Source: Paenibacillus sinensis
Lineage (GTDB): Bacteria > Bacillota > Bacilli > Paenibacillales > Paenibacillaceae
Length of the DNA: 64,000 nucleotides
NCBI RefSeq assembly: GCF_019904155.1
Contig: NZ_JAHCMB010000241.1
Location: forward strand, 63,305-127,304
Direction of reading: 5' to 3'
Shown: positions 7,871-16,306 of the stretch, piece after piece
How the letters are laid out: each line of letters opens with the position of its first letter
Numbering within the stretch: position 1 is the first letter of the stretch
Made by a program: the position numbers and the translations under genes
The notes under the pieces: generated by a model
Database searches by the model: none
What the model saw: the letters and a program-made list of their open reading frames with translations, nothing else
Told to the model about the DNA's origin: nothing

Positions 7871-7927
7871 TTGAGTTGGCTGCCGCAACTGGAGCTGGTC
7901 TGTGCCCAACAGCCGACGGTAGATGTT

Positions 7928-9160
7928 CTAAGCCTGGGCCTCGAATAGCTGCACGATTTCGACAATGACCTCGGTCGCCTTAACCATGGTATCGGCCGAG
8001 ATGTACTCGAATTTGCCGTGGAAGTTCTCGCCGCCAGCGAAGATATTCGGTGTCGGCAGTCCCATATAGGACAGCTGGGAGCCGTCGGTACCGCCCCGGA
8101 TCGCCTTGACCACCGGTTCGATGCCGAGATTGGTCATCGCCTTATGCGCTATGTCCACGATGTGGCGGACAGGCTCGATTTTTTCTCTCATATTGAAATA
8201 CTGGTCCCGGATCTCCAGCTCGATGCTGTTCTTACCGTAGGTCTGTCTGAATTCCTCGGCCAGGGTGCGCAGAAATGTCTTGCGCGCTTCGAACGAGGCG
8301 CGGTCGAAATCGCGGATGATATAGGATATGGTGCTTAGCGTCACGCCTCCCTGGAAGGAGGCCAGATGATAGAAGCCTTCCCGTCCTTCAGTGAATTCCG
8401 GTGCTTCTCCGGCCGGCATCCGGTCCACGAAGGCGATCGCGACCTTCGCTGAGTTGATCATCTTGCCCTTGGCTGTACCGGGATGAACGCTGATTCCATG
8501 GAAAACAACCTTTGCGACGGCCGCGTTGAAGCTCTCGTATTCCAGCTCGCCGAGCGGACCTCCGTCCATCGTATAGGCATACTCGGCGCCGAAGGCCGCC
8601 ACATCAAACCGATGCGGTCCCCGCCCGATTTCTTCGTCGGGGGTGAAGCCTACCCGGATCTTGCCGTGCTTGATCTCCGGATGCTGCTTCAGGTAGTTCA
8701 TAGCCGTCATAATTTCGGCGACTCCCGCCTTGTCATCCGCACCGAGCAGCGTGGTGCCGTCGGTCGTAATCAGGGTCTGGCCGACATATCCGGCGAGCTC
8801 CGGGAAGCTCTTCGGAGACAGCACAACGTTCAGCTTCTCATTCAGCACAATATCTCCGCCGTCGTAAGACTCCACCACAAGCGGATTCGCGTCGGCTCCT
8901 GTAGTCTCGGGGGCGGTGTCGACATGGGCGAGGAAGCCGATGACGGGAACCTCCTTCTCGGTATTGGATGGAAGGGTAGCGAACAGATAGCCGTTGTCGT
9001 CGATCGTAATATCTTCCAACCCGATTTCCGCCAGCTCGTCCGCAAGCTTCCGGGCCAGCTCCAGTTGACCCGGAGTCGTAGGGCAGGTCTCGGAGTTCTC
9101 GTTCGCCTGTGTATCGACCTTCGCATATGAAATGAATCGCTCCATAACCTCTTTCTTCAA
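7928..9160 (-). CDS. pepT: Peptidase T (tripeptide aminopeptidase)
   Basis: An M20B zinc metallopeptidase that removes N-terminal residues from tripeptides in the cytosol. Visible motifs are FLAHVDTAPE (metal ligand His, catalytic Asp), TLLGADDKAGVAEIM (bridging Asp), GFTPDEEIGRG (catalytic Glu pair), YTMDGGPLGELEYE, and GGTDGSQLSYMGLPTPNIFAGGxxFHG at the C terminus. Length is about 410 residues, as in Bacillus. The frame extends upstream to 9199, but the TTG at 9160 has AGGAG 8 nt away and gives MKKEVMERFISY, which matches the known PepT N terminus, so that start is used. Single gene. Confidence 0.95.
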   Translation of the reverse strand: MKKEVMERFISYAKVDTQANENSETCPTTPGQLELARKLADELAEIGLEDITIDDNGYLFATLPSNTEKEVPVIGFLAHVDTAPETTGADANPLVVESYDGGDIVLNEKLNVVLSPKSFPELAGYVGQTLITTDGTTLLGADDKAGVAEIMTAMNYLKQHPEIKHGKIRVGFTPDEEIGRGPHRFDVAAFGAEYAYTMDGGPLGELEYESFNAAVAKVVFHGISVHPGTAKGKMINSAKVAIAFVDRMPAGEAPEFTEGREGFYHLASFQGGVTLSTISYIIRDFDRASFEARKTFLRTLAEEFRQTYGKNSIELEIRDQYFNMREKIEPVRHIVDIAHKAMTNLGIEPVVKAIRGGTDGSQLSYMGLPTPNIFAGGENFHGKFEYISADTMVKATEVIVEIVQLFEAQA

Positions 9161-9310
9161 AATCTTCATCTCCTCATATGTCTTCGTCAGCCCTTCCATT
9201 TTATCATGTTCTGACCGGAAACCCTATTTTGCGCAGGGCGGCGGATGTACAATCCGGAGGGATTGCACCGGGAGACGGGCATATAGGGAGAAGGGACGGG
9301 AAGGGGTGAT

Positions 9311-9553
9311 TCAGCGCTTGATTTTAATCCTTTTGAAAATGATAAACAGGAGAATTACGGCGGCCATTATGATCAGGACCCAGTTGTACCAGGCACCCGC
9401 GAACTGCCGGAGGAGCATGGACGGTTGACCTGAGGCGGTATACAGGGGAGTTTCAGGAGGCGTGGGAATACTGCTGTTCCCTACTGCGAACGACGGGGGT
9501 TTGGCTGCGGCAGGCAAGCCGCTCACCATATAAGAGACCTCACAACCTAACAT
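9311..9553 (-). CDS. Small single-pass membrane protein, hypothetical
   Basis: An 80-residue frame. Residues 1-50 are Pro/Ser/Thr-rich and neutral, about 55-74 form one strongly hydrophobic helix (WVLIIMAAVILLFIIF), and the end is the basic KRIKIKR. That is the profile of a tail-anchored or single-pass protein with an outside N terminus. AAAGGAAG lies 16-17 nt before the ATG, a poor spacing. No family recognised; a chance frame is possible. Confidence 0.45.
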   Translation of the reverse strand: MLGCEVSYMVSGLPAAAKPPSFAVGNSSIPTPPETPLYTASGQPSMLLRQFAGAWYNWVLIIMAAVILLFIIFKRIKIKR

Positions 9554-9749
9554 GGATACATTCAGCTTCCTTTCCCCAAGGCAATCTTCATTGCTCCTTC
9601 CAAATACGGACGCCTATCCTGTAGCATCCAATCGTTCTCTATTGCGAATTAATATAGTATAAAGTAAGGGGCGTAACAATACTCCTTTGGGGGGGCTCTA
9701 CGGGACAAAAGGGGGGGCAGGCGGTATATATCGGTGTATATTGTCCATG

Positions 9750-9783
9750 GAAAAAGAGTCCGGCCCCTGCGCAGGGGCCGGAC
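9750..9783 (-). terminator. Terminator of the luciferase-like monooxygenase gene
   Basis: A perfect 26-nt palindrome (GTCCGGCCCCTGC and its complement, 9758-9783), followed on the minus strand by CTTTTT. Confidence 0.88.
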
Positions 9784-9814
9784 TTGATAGTAATGAAACG
9801 CTAGGGTCCTTGGG

Positions 9815-10825
9815 TCAGAGAGCCAGTACCTTGGATAAAATCTCATAGGAACGAAGCCGTGCGGCATGGTCGTAGATTTGCGAGGTCACGATCCACTCGT
9901 CCGCGTCCGTCTCCTCCAGCACCTGCTGCAAGCGATCCCGTACGGTATCCGGACTGCCGACGATGGCGTACTGCTGCCGGCCGAGGACGAGAGACTTCTC
10001 CATCGGATTCCAGAGCTCGTCCATGCTGTCTACCGGAGGCTTCAGCTTCCCCGGACGGCCGCGCACGAGGCTAAGCGCCTGCTGCTGTCCGGAGGTGGCG
10101 AGCCGCTGCGCCTCCTCGTCGGTATCGGCGGCCACAACGTTCAGGCCAACCATGGCATACGGCTTGTCCAGCGTCTCCGACGGGCGGAAGCCTGTGCGGT
10201 ACAGGTGCAGGGCCGGGAGCAGATAATCCGGCGCGAAATGGCTGGCGAAGGCGAACGGCAGACCGAGCCTGGCGGCAAGCTGGGCGCTGAAGCCGCTTGA
10301 GCCGAGCAGCCAGATCGGAATGTCCAGCCCTTCGCCCGGAACGGCCTGCACGCCCCGGGGACGGCGGTCCGCCCCCTCGGGATCGAAGTAAGCCCGAAGC
10401 TCCGCGAGTTGCTCGGGGAAATCGCTGCCGTCGCTGCCGAAGCCCCGGCGGATTGCCCGCGAGGCGGGCTGGTCGGAGCCGGGCGCGCGGCCGAGGCCGA
10501 GATCGATCCGGCCGGGAAACAGCGACTCCAGCGTGCCGAACTGCTCCGCCACCATCAGCGGCGCATGGTTGGGCAGCATAATGCCGCCCGAGCCGACCCG
10601 GATGCGCTCCGTGCCTGCAGCCACATGGCCGATCACGACCGAGGTGGCCGAGCTCGCGATGCCGGGCATGTTGTGATGCTCGGCAAGCCAGAAGCGGCTA
10701 TATCCCCATCGCTCGGCATGCTGTGCGAGATCCAGCGTGTTCTTCAGCGAATCGGCAGCGGTGGCGCCTTCCACAATGGGGGCGAGGTCCAGCACGGAGA
10801 CGGATACATCATGAAGCTGTTTCAT
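9815..10825 (-). CDS. Luciferase-like (LLM class) flavin-dependent monooxygenase, MsnO8/YvbT type
   Basis: A 336-residue FMN/F420-type TIM barrel related to bacterial luciferase alpha chain. Markers are SVLDLAPIVEG at the start, YSRFWLAEHHNMPGIASSAT (about 40-60), RIRVGSGGIMLPNHAPL, GRIDLGLGRAPGSD and IWLLGSSGFSAQLAARLGLPFAFASHF. Enzymes of this branch oxidise small organic molecules using reduced flavin from a partner reductase; substrates are mostly unknown. RBS CAGGAGG lies 7 nt before the ATG. It is a single gene with a palindromic operator candidate at its promoter and a strong terminator, so it is probably individually regulated. Confidence 0.9.
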   Translation of the reverse strand: MKQLHDVSVSVLDLAPIVEGATAADSLKNTLDLAQHAERWGYSRFWLAEHHNMPGIASSATSVVIGHVAAGTERIRVGSGGIMLPNHAPLMVAEQFGTLESLFPGRIDLGLGRAPGSDQPASRAIRRGFGSDGSDFPEQLAELRAYFDPEGADRRPRGVQAVPGEGLDIPIWLLGSSGFSAQLAARLGLPFAFASHFAPDYLLPALHLYRTGFRPSETLDKPYAMVGLNVVAADTDEEAQRLATSGQQQALSLVRGRPGKLKPPVDSMDELWNPMEKSLVLGRQQYAIVGSPDTVRDRLQQVLEETDADEWIVTSQIYDHAARLRSYEILSKVLAL

Positions 10826-10887
10826 TGAAGACCTCCTGTATATCAGGTTTTATGGATTATTCAGCAGTATTTACGACTGCAACAAAA

Positions 10888-10905
10888 CGCAGTACTGCGA
10901 TTATA
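10888..10905 (-). promoter_or_regulatory. Minus-strand -10 box with abutting 12-bp palindrome
   Basis: On the minus strand TATAAT (10905-10900) is followed at once by the perfect palindrome CGCAGTACTGCG (10899-10888), which covers the expected transcription start of the monooxygenase gene. That position fits a repressor operator. A -35 box was not recognised. Confidence 0.5.
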
Positions 10906-10963
10906 TCATAACTTATCATCATTTACCTACTTTAAGTAAGAATAGGGCCGTCCCCGCCGACGC

Positions 10964-10999
10964 ACGAAAAAGGACTGCGGCTTTCAGCCGTCAGTCCTT
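10964..10999 (-). terminator. Terminator of the LacI-family gene
   Basis: AAGGACTG-CGGCT pairs with AGCCG-CAGTCCTT (10970-10999). The minus-strand product ends in CCTTTTTCG. Confidence 0.8.
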
Positions 11000-11110
11000 A
11001 ATCGGGTTCGGATACTCCTTCTGGACAGTTTCATCCTTCAATCCCGCACACTTGCAATCCCGCACGCATGCCTTCATGTCTTCAGGGCTTGTGGATCGAA
11101 AGCGCTGGCT

Positions 11111-12088
11111 TTAAGCCGTGCCGCCTTCCACCAGCTCGACCGGAAACACATGCTCCATCTCCACCTGATCGCCTTGTATTTGCCGGATAATAAGATCCAC
11201 GGCGCGGTGTGCCATATCCGGAATCGGCTGCGCCACGGTAGTCAGGGAAGGCGAGAACAAATCCGTCAGCTTCACGCCATCGTACCCGACAATCCGGATG
11301 TCGCCCGGAACCTCGCGTCCCTGATCCCGGCATACCTTGAGCGCATAGGCTGCGATCATGTCGCTGCTGGCAAAGATGCCGTCTATATCGGGATGCTCCT
11401 CCAGCAGACGGGCGGTTAATGGCCTGTACTGCGGATAATGAAACACATCGACATCCGTATGGATTTCGATATGCGCAATTCCCCGCTTCATCGCGACCGC
11501 CTTGAAAGCGTCCAAGCGTCTAAGCGCCAGCAAGTCGGGATGGGGATGCCCCCCGATATGGGCGATTTTGCGGCAGCCCCTGTCCGCCAGCAGCGTTGTA
11601 GCAAGCTCCCCGCCCCGGTAATTGTCGGAGCTGATATAGGGGATGTCTTCCGATATCCGCCGGTCGAACGTTACGATAGGCAGGTGGATATGGCGGTAGT
11701 CCTCGACCTCCAGCGTATGGCTGCCCAGAATGATGCCGTCAACGCGGCTGGAGTGGAGCATATTGATGTATTCCGCTTCCTTCTTGCGGTCCAGAAGGGA
11801 GTTGCACAGCAGCAGCCGATAGCCCTGGTTGTAGGCATACTCTTCAATATGGCTGATCAGTTCGCCAAAGAACGGGTGAGCCGCATTCGGAACGATCAGT
11901 CCTATGAGGTTCGATTTGGAGCGGCTGAGCGAACGGGCCAGTTCGTTGGGCCGGTAATGAAGCTCGTCCATGGCCTGATAGACCTTCTTCTTAAGGTCTT
12001 CGCTTAAATAGCCGCGGTTGTTCAGCACGCGGGATACAGTAGTTACGGATACGCCGGCCCTTAAGGCGACGTCTTTGATAGTAGGCAT
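11111..12088 (-). CDS. LacI/RbsR-family transcriptional regulator
   Basis: A 325-residue repressor. The N-terminal LacI helix-turn-helix and hinge are complete (TIKDVALRAGVSVTTVSRVL and YRPNELARSLS). From about residue 60 it has a periplasmic-binding-protein-like sugar-sensing domain (IGLIVPNAAHPFFGELI, DGIILGS, GIFASSDMIAAYAL and IRIVGYDGVKLTDLFSPSLTTV). The segment RRLDAFKAVAMKRG is typical of sucrose or ribose repressors. RBS CAGGAGCG precedes the ATG. No sugar transport or catabolic genes are adjacent, so its targets lie elsewhere. It ends in a terminator and is monocistronic. Confidence 0.94.
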   Translation of the reverse strand: MPTIKDVALRAGVSVTTVSRVLNNRGYLSEDLKKKVYQAMDELHYRPNELARSLSRSKSNLIGLIVPNAAHPFFGELISHIEEYAYNQGYRLLLCNSLLDRKKEAEYINMLHSSRVDGIILGSHTLEVEDYRHIHLPIVTFDRRISEDIPYISSDNYRGGELATTLLADRGCRKIAHIGGHPHPDLLALRRLDAFKAVAMKRGIAHIEIHTDVDVFHYPQYRPLTARLLEEHPDIDGIFASSDMIAAYALKVCRDQGREVPGDIRIVGYDGVKLTDLFSPSLTTVAQPIPDMAHRAVDLIIRQIQGDQVEMEHVFPVELVEGGTA

Positions 12089-12342
12089 CTCTTATCGCTC
12101 CTGTCACCGGGCCCTGCGCACGGCGCCGCCCGGATCTTGCCGTTATTCCAGATTCATTCTAACTTGGATGCTTCGCCTGTGTCCATAACCGCCAATTCGT
12201 GATCCCGGGTCTGCGAAGCGGCTGCGATTGTGCATAAGCGCAGAATTCCGGCAGTAATCATCTTCAGGACAAAGGCCGGAATATATGCTTGTCAGCAAGG
12301 CTGGCCCGCTGTACACGCTGTATAAAAAGAAGGGCTTGTCTA

Positions 12343-12368
12343 TAAATTTTCACCTTTTCTACCGACAA
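12343..12368 (+). promoter_or_regulatory. Possible sigma-D-type promoter of the GGDEF-EAL gene
   Basis: TAAA (12343-12346), 14 bp, then ACCGACAA (12361-12368) resembles the sigma-D motif TAAA-N14-16-GCCGATAA with six of eight -10 bases matching. It is 85 bp upstream of the start codon. The rest of the gap at 12089-12453 holds the LacI-gene leader, an orphan AAGGAGG at 12372-12378 and a possible 14-codon leader frame. Confidence 0.4.
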
Positions 12369-12453
12369 TAGAAGGAGGAGAAATAACTGGAAGCGAATTT
12401 ATAAATGTCGAAAATTCCCGGTTATCCGCACGCGGAGGAAGGGATCTAAATAA

Positions 12454-15453
12454 GTGGGGTGTACAGCGATGGGTCTTGGGTCTGATCGTACAGGCAGGCG
12501 TCGAAGAAGTGTCGGTTTATGGCTCCTGCTCCTTGTGTTACTCTGCATTTCGCCGGATGTTGCCACCGCTTCCGATGCTCCTGTGCCGAATGTGCTGGTC
12601 CTTCACTCGTACCATAAAGGCTTTGAGTGGACGGATGATCAAAATGACGGACTGGTGGATAGGCTGAAGCAGGCCAAGACGGTCCCCGTCATTTATACCG
12701 AATATCTGGATTGGAAACGGTATCCGAGCATGGAGAACCTGGACCGTTTCTACGAATTGGTCAAAGGTAAGTACGAGAACGTACATATCAATGTCATCGT
12801 GACGACGGACGACGCTGCCTTGGACTTTGCGCTTAAGTACCGGCATGAGCTGTTCAACGATGCGCCGATCATTTTCAGCGGCGTCAATGAGATCAGCTAT
12901 TCCAAGCTTCCGGACCACAGCAACCTGACCGGCGTCATTGAGAATTTACCGATAGCCGAGACGGTCAAACTAGCGCTTTACATTAATCCTGCTATTCGAA
13001 ATATTTACCTGATTTATGATAATTCCGAGAGCGGTCTGTCAACAGGAGAGATGGTCGAAAGCCAGATCAATGCCCTGAATCGCGGTCTCCATATTTATCC
13101 GATGAACCGCTTGTCCGGCGAGGAGATGAAGAGAAGGGCGGCATCACTCGGCTCGGACAGTATTTTGCTGATGACCACTTACTACAGCGACGCCACGGGA
13201 CGAATTATCGAGTTCGACCGGATGTCGAGCGAGCTTGCCGCAGCCAGCGCCGTTCCGGTCTATCATACGTACGATTTCGGCCTGGACCACGGTGCATTCG
13301 GCGGCAGTCTTCTCAGCGGCAAGCTGCAAGGAGAGAAGGCCGGCAATCTGACCCTGAGAGTGCTTGAAGGTGAGAATCCCGAGAGCATTCCCGTCTCCTA
13401 CGCCGGGACAAGCCGCAATGTGTTCGATTATAACGAGCTGACCCGGTTTCACGTTTCACTTAGGGATATTCCTCCGGGCAGCGAGGTGGTCAACCGTCCC
13501 TTTTCGTTCTATGAGACCTATCGTACGCTAGTCCAGACTCTCGTTGCGGTGTTCTCAGCGCTGCTCGTCTTCATCCTTCTGCTGCTGATTCATGCCGCCA
13601 TTATCCGTAAAATCCGCAAGCAGCTAATAGTCAGCAACGAGCGGTTCAGCCTGGCGGCTTATGGAGCCGACTCGGTCATCTGGGATCTCGATATGACGAC
13701 GATGACCTATTATTTCTCGGACCGGTGGTACGAGCTGCTCGGCTATCAGCCGGGCGAACTTGAAGAAGCCCATAGAGGATGGACGCATGTTCTGCATCCC
13801 GAAGATCTCGAGGAGGATGAGAAGCAGCGGAATGACCATCTGGAAGGCAGAAGCGCTTACTACTATTGCGAATCCCGTTTTCGCTCCAAGTCCGGTATCT
13901 ATTTATGGTTTCAGACAAGGGGCAGGGTGCTGCGCAATGAGGAAGGCGAGTTCATCCGGTTCGCCGGTTCCATGACCGATATCACCGACCGCAAGGGCTT
14001 TGAGAGCAAGCTGCAGGTCAGCTATCAGGAGCTGGAAATGACTTATGAGGAGCTTACCGCGCTGCAGCAGGAGCTGATGGAGCAGTACAACAAAGTGGTG
14101 GAGAACCAGGAGCTGCTGCAAGCGAGCGAGGAGAAGTACCGGATTCTGGCCTACAATGACGAGCTTAGCGGTCTGCCGAACCGCCTGTCGCTGGCCGAGG
14201 AACTGAAGGCTTTTATCGAGGAGTCTCCGGATGCCGGAGCGGCGCTGTTCTTTATGGACATCGATAATTTCAAATATATCAACGACAGCATGGGGCATAC
14301 GTTCGGCGACCAGCTGCTGACGCAGGCCGGAGAGCGCTTGAAGAAGCTGGATTCCGGAACGACAAGGCATTACCGGTTCGGCGGCGACGAATTTGTGATC
14401 TTCCTGAAGGATACGGCATCTCCGGAACAGACGGTGTTCTATGCCGAAGCGCTGGTTCAGAGCTTCAAGGAGCCTTTTCAGCTCGAGGACAGCACCATCC
14501 ATGTTTCGGTCAGTGTTGGAGTCGCCCAGTATCCGAAGGATGGCACAACCGCCGAAATGCTGCTCAAGAATGCCGATATCGCCATGTATAAAGCGAAGCA
14601 GGCGGGCAAAGGCATCTATGTTTTATACGGAAAAAGCATGCAGCAGCACTTCGACGAGCGTGTGGTGATCGAGAAGCATCTGAGGCATGCGATCGACAAT
14701 GGAGAAATGTCTCTGCACTACCAGCCCCAGGTGAACGGGCAGACCGGAGAAGTATGGGGCTTCGAGGCGCTGATCCGCTGGAACAGCCCTCAGCTCGGCT
14801 TCGTGTCGCCGCTCTCCTTCATCCGGATCGCGGAGGACTGCCGCCTCATTGTGCCGATCGGCGAATGGGTGCTGCGAAGCGCCTGCGGGTTCATCGCCGG
14901 ATTAAATCAGAAGGGCTTCCGTTCCTGCCATATCTCGATCAATATTTCCGTCGTTCAGCTGCTGACCGATGATTTCACCGGTATGGTGCTGTCCGTTCTG
15001 GAGGAGACGGGTCTGGCTCCGGGCGATCTTGAACTCGAAATTACGGAATCCGTCGTGATGGAATCCTTCGAGGAGATCAGCGCGAAGCTGGAATTCCTGA
15101 AAGGGAAAGGTATTGGAGTGGCGCTGGATGATTTCGGAACAGGCTATTCCTCGCTCAGCTACCTGAGACAGCTGCCGATTACGACGCTGAAGATCGACAA
15201 ATCATTTATCGACAGCGTCCCTGGCAATGGCGAGAGCATGCCGCTGGCCGGTTCCATTGTCGCGATTGGACATGATATGGGGCTGAAGGTAACCGCGGAG
15301 GGCGTGGAGACGGCGGATCAACTGGATTTCCTGGAGGATGCGGGCTGCGATAAGATTCAGGGCTACTTGATCAGCCGTCCGATCGCACAGGATGAGGTGG
15401 AGGGTTGGATGGAGAAATACGTACCCCGGACCGCGGATGTGAGAAAAGTGTAA
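12454..15453 (+). CDS. Periplasmic-sensor GGDEF-EAL cyclic-di-GMP protein
   Basis: A 999-residue bifunctional-type signalling protein. A signal or anchor helix (about 20-40) is followed by an ABC-substrate-binding-like extracellular domain (about 45-350; NVLVLHSYHKGFEWTDDQN). A transmembrane helix follows (about 362-388), then a PAS domain with PAC tail (about 395-515), a short coiled coil (about 520-560), GGDEF (RFGGDEFVIFL, about 640) and EAL (FEALIRW about 770, then ITESVV, DDFGTGYSSLSYL, KIDKSFI and EGVET). Both catalytic motifs look intact. The start is GTG 12454 or ATG 12469; GGAGGAAGGG upstream fits either. It likely binds an external ligand and tunes cyclic-di-GMP. Confidence 0.93.
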   Translation: MGCTAMGLGSDRTGRRRRSVGLWLLLLVLLCISPDVATASDAPVPNVLVLHSYHKGFEWTDDQNDGLVDRLKQAKTVPVIYTEYLDWKRYPSMENLDRFYELVKGKYENVHINVIVTTDDAALDFALKYRHELFNDAPIIFSGVNEISYSKLPDHSNLTGVIENLPIAETVKLALYINPAIRNIYLIYDNSESGLSTGEMVESQINALNRGLHIYPMNRLSGEEMKRRAASLGSDSILLMTTYYSDATGRIIEFDRMSSELAAASAVPVYHTYDFGLDHGAFGGSLLSGKLQGEKAGNLTLRVLEGENPESIPVSYAGTSRNVFDYNELTRFHVSLRDIPPGSEVVNRPFSFYETYRTLVQTLVAVFSALLVFILLLLIHAAIIRKIRKQLIVSNERFSLAAYGADSVIWDLDMTTMTYYFSDRWYELLGYQPGELEEAHRGWTHVLHPEDLEEDEKQRNDHLEGRSAYYYCESRFRSKSGIYLWFQTRGRVLRNEEGEFIRFAGSMTDITDRKGFESKLQVSYQELEMTYEELTALQQELMEQYNKVVENQELLQASEEKYRILAYNDELSGLPNRLSLAEELKAFIEESPDAGAALFFMDIDNFKYINDSMGHTFGDQLLTQAGERLKKLDSGTTRHYRFGGDEFVIFLKDTASPEQTVFYAEALVQSFKEPFQLEDSTIHVSVSVGVAQYPKDGTTAEMLLKNADIAMYKAKQAGKGIYVLYGKSMQQHFDERVVIEKHLRHAIDNGEMSLHYQPQVNGQTGEVWGFEALIRWNSPQLGFVSPLSFIRIAEDCRLIVPIGEWVLRSACGFIAGLNQKGFRSCHISINISVVQLLTDDFTGMVLSVLEETGLAPGDLELEITESVVMESFEEISAKLEFLKGKGIGVALDDFGTGYSSLSYLRQLPITTLKIDKSFIDSVPGNGESMPLAGSIVAIGHDMGLKVTAEGVETADQLDFLEDAGCDKIQGYLISRPIAQDEVEGWMEKYVPRTADVRKV

Positions 15454-15498
15454 AGAATTTTCTAATTCTTTTGTCGATTCGCCTGATTCTTCCACGAA

Positions 15499-15533
15499 TA
15501 AACTAGTAAAAAGGCAAACGCCGATACTATAAT
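15499..15533 (+). promoter_or_regulatory. Candidate promoter of the secreted protein / HD-GYP unit
   Basis: GCCGATAC (15520-15527) matches the sigma-D -10 in seven of eight bases, with TAAA at 15499-15502 (17-bp spacer, slightly long). A TATAAT (15528-15533) overlaps downstream but has no recognisable -35. Either sigma-D or sigma-A could use it. Confidence 0.4.
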
Positions 15534-15574
15534 GAATAAGAAAAATAATCCAATCACAGAAAGGGTAATGTGAA

Positions 15575-16282
15575 ATGCTTAAGAAGCTACTGACAAGCAC
15601 TGCGCCCCTCATGCTGATGCTCTTCCTGGTCAGCGGGTCCGTATTTGCTTCGCCGGTAACAAGCAGCACAACCGAAGATCAGCAGAAGGCACTGCGAATT
15701 ATAGAGCGGGCCAACAATGAGATTGAAGCCAAGATTGAACATGCGGTAGCAGCAGCCGATAGATTACAACAGAACTACCTGCAAGATATTCAAGCTATTG
15801 AAGAAGGCCAGGCTGCCAATCAGCTGAGCGCCAAGCTGGATGATCTAAGCGCGAAGCTTGACAAGGAAAAGAATGCTTCGAAGAAAGCCCAGATCGCTGC
15901 CGAAGCCGCAGTGGTTCAGAGCAAGCTGGATGAGGAGAACGCCAGCATCGCCGCTGATATTACGGAAATCAAGGCCGCATCGGATGAAGTGGTTGCCCAA
16001 ATGTTTAGCGCTCAAGGCAGCAATTCCTCGCAAGTTCAGGCCAGCGTGAATGAACTGAATCAGACGGCTTCCACACTGGATGCTCTGATTGCCGAGAGAA
16101 CGAAACAGTACACGACCGACCTCGACAAGCTCATCACCGACCTCTACAACGAGACTCTCCAGATTGCCGATGAAGCTATCGCACAGGCCGCCGATCTTGG
16201 AGTATTCGCCGATCACTTCTGGAAGCTAGTGAAAATCGCCGACCGTGAAGTATGGATCGACCCGCTGGTAGTAGGCTTATAG
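15575..16282 (+). CDS. Secreted coiled-coil protein, uncharacterised
   Basis: A 235-residue protein with a clear signal peptide (basic MLKK, hydrophobic LMLMLFLVSGSVFA, likely cleavage after VFA-SP near residue 26). The mature part is almost wholly helical and Ala/Glu/Lys/Gln-rich with heptad character, especially residues about 80-130 (LSAKLDDLSAKLDKEKN) and 140-195. The C terminus (FADHFWKLVKIADREVWIDPLVVGL) is more ordered. There is no sortase motif, lipobox or enzyme motif. It lies 24 bp upstream of the HD-GYP gene and appears co-transcribed, so it may be an extracellular structural or signalling partner under cyclic-di-GMP control. Confidence 0.85.
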   Translation: MLKKLLTSTAPLMLMLFLVSGSVFASPVTSSTTEDQQKALRIIERANNEIEAKIEHAVAAADRLQQNYLQDIQAIEEGQAANQLSAKLDDLSAKLDKEKNASKKAQIAAEAAVVQSKLDEENASIAADITEIKAASDEVVAQMFSAQGSNSSQVQASVNELNQTASTLDALIAERTKQYTTDLDKLITDLYNETLQIADEAIAQAADLGVFADHFWKLVKIADREVWIDPLVVGL

Positions 16283-16306
16283 TTGATTTAAGAAGGGACT
16301 GAAATT

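Noticed and set aside
9649..9867. A 72-codon minus-strand frame after the LLM gene
   Set aside because: It overlaps the LLM coding end and runs through that gene's terminator, with no ribosome binding site.
12405..12412. TGTCGAA, a Spo0A box, upstream of the GGDEF-EAL gene
   Set aside because: A single 7-mer occurs several times by chance in 64 kb and no second box accompanies it.
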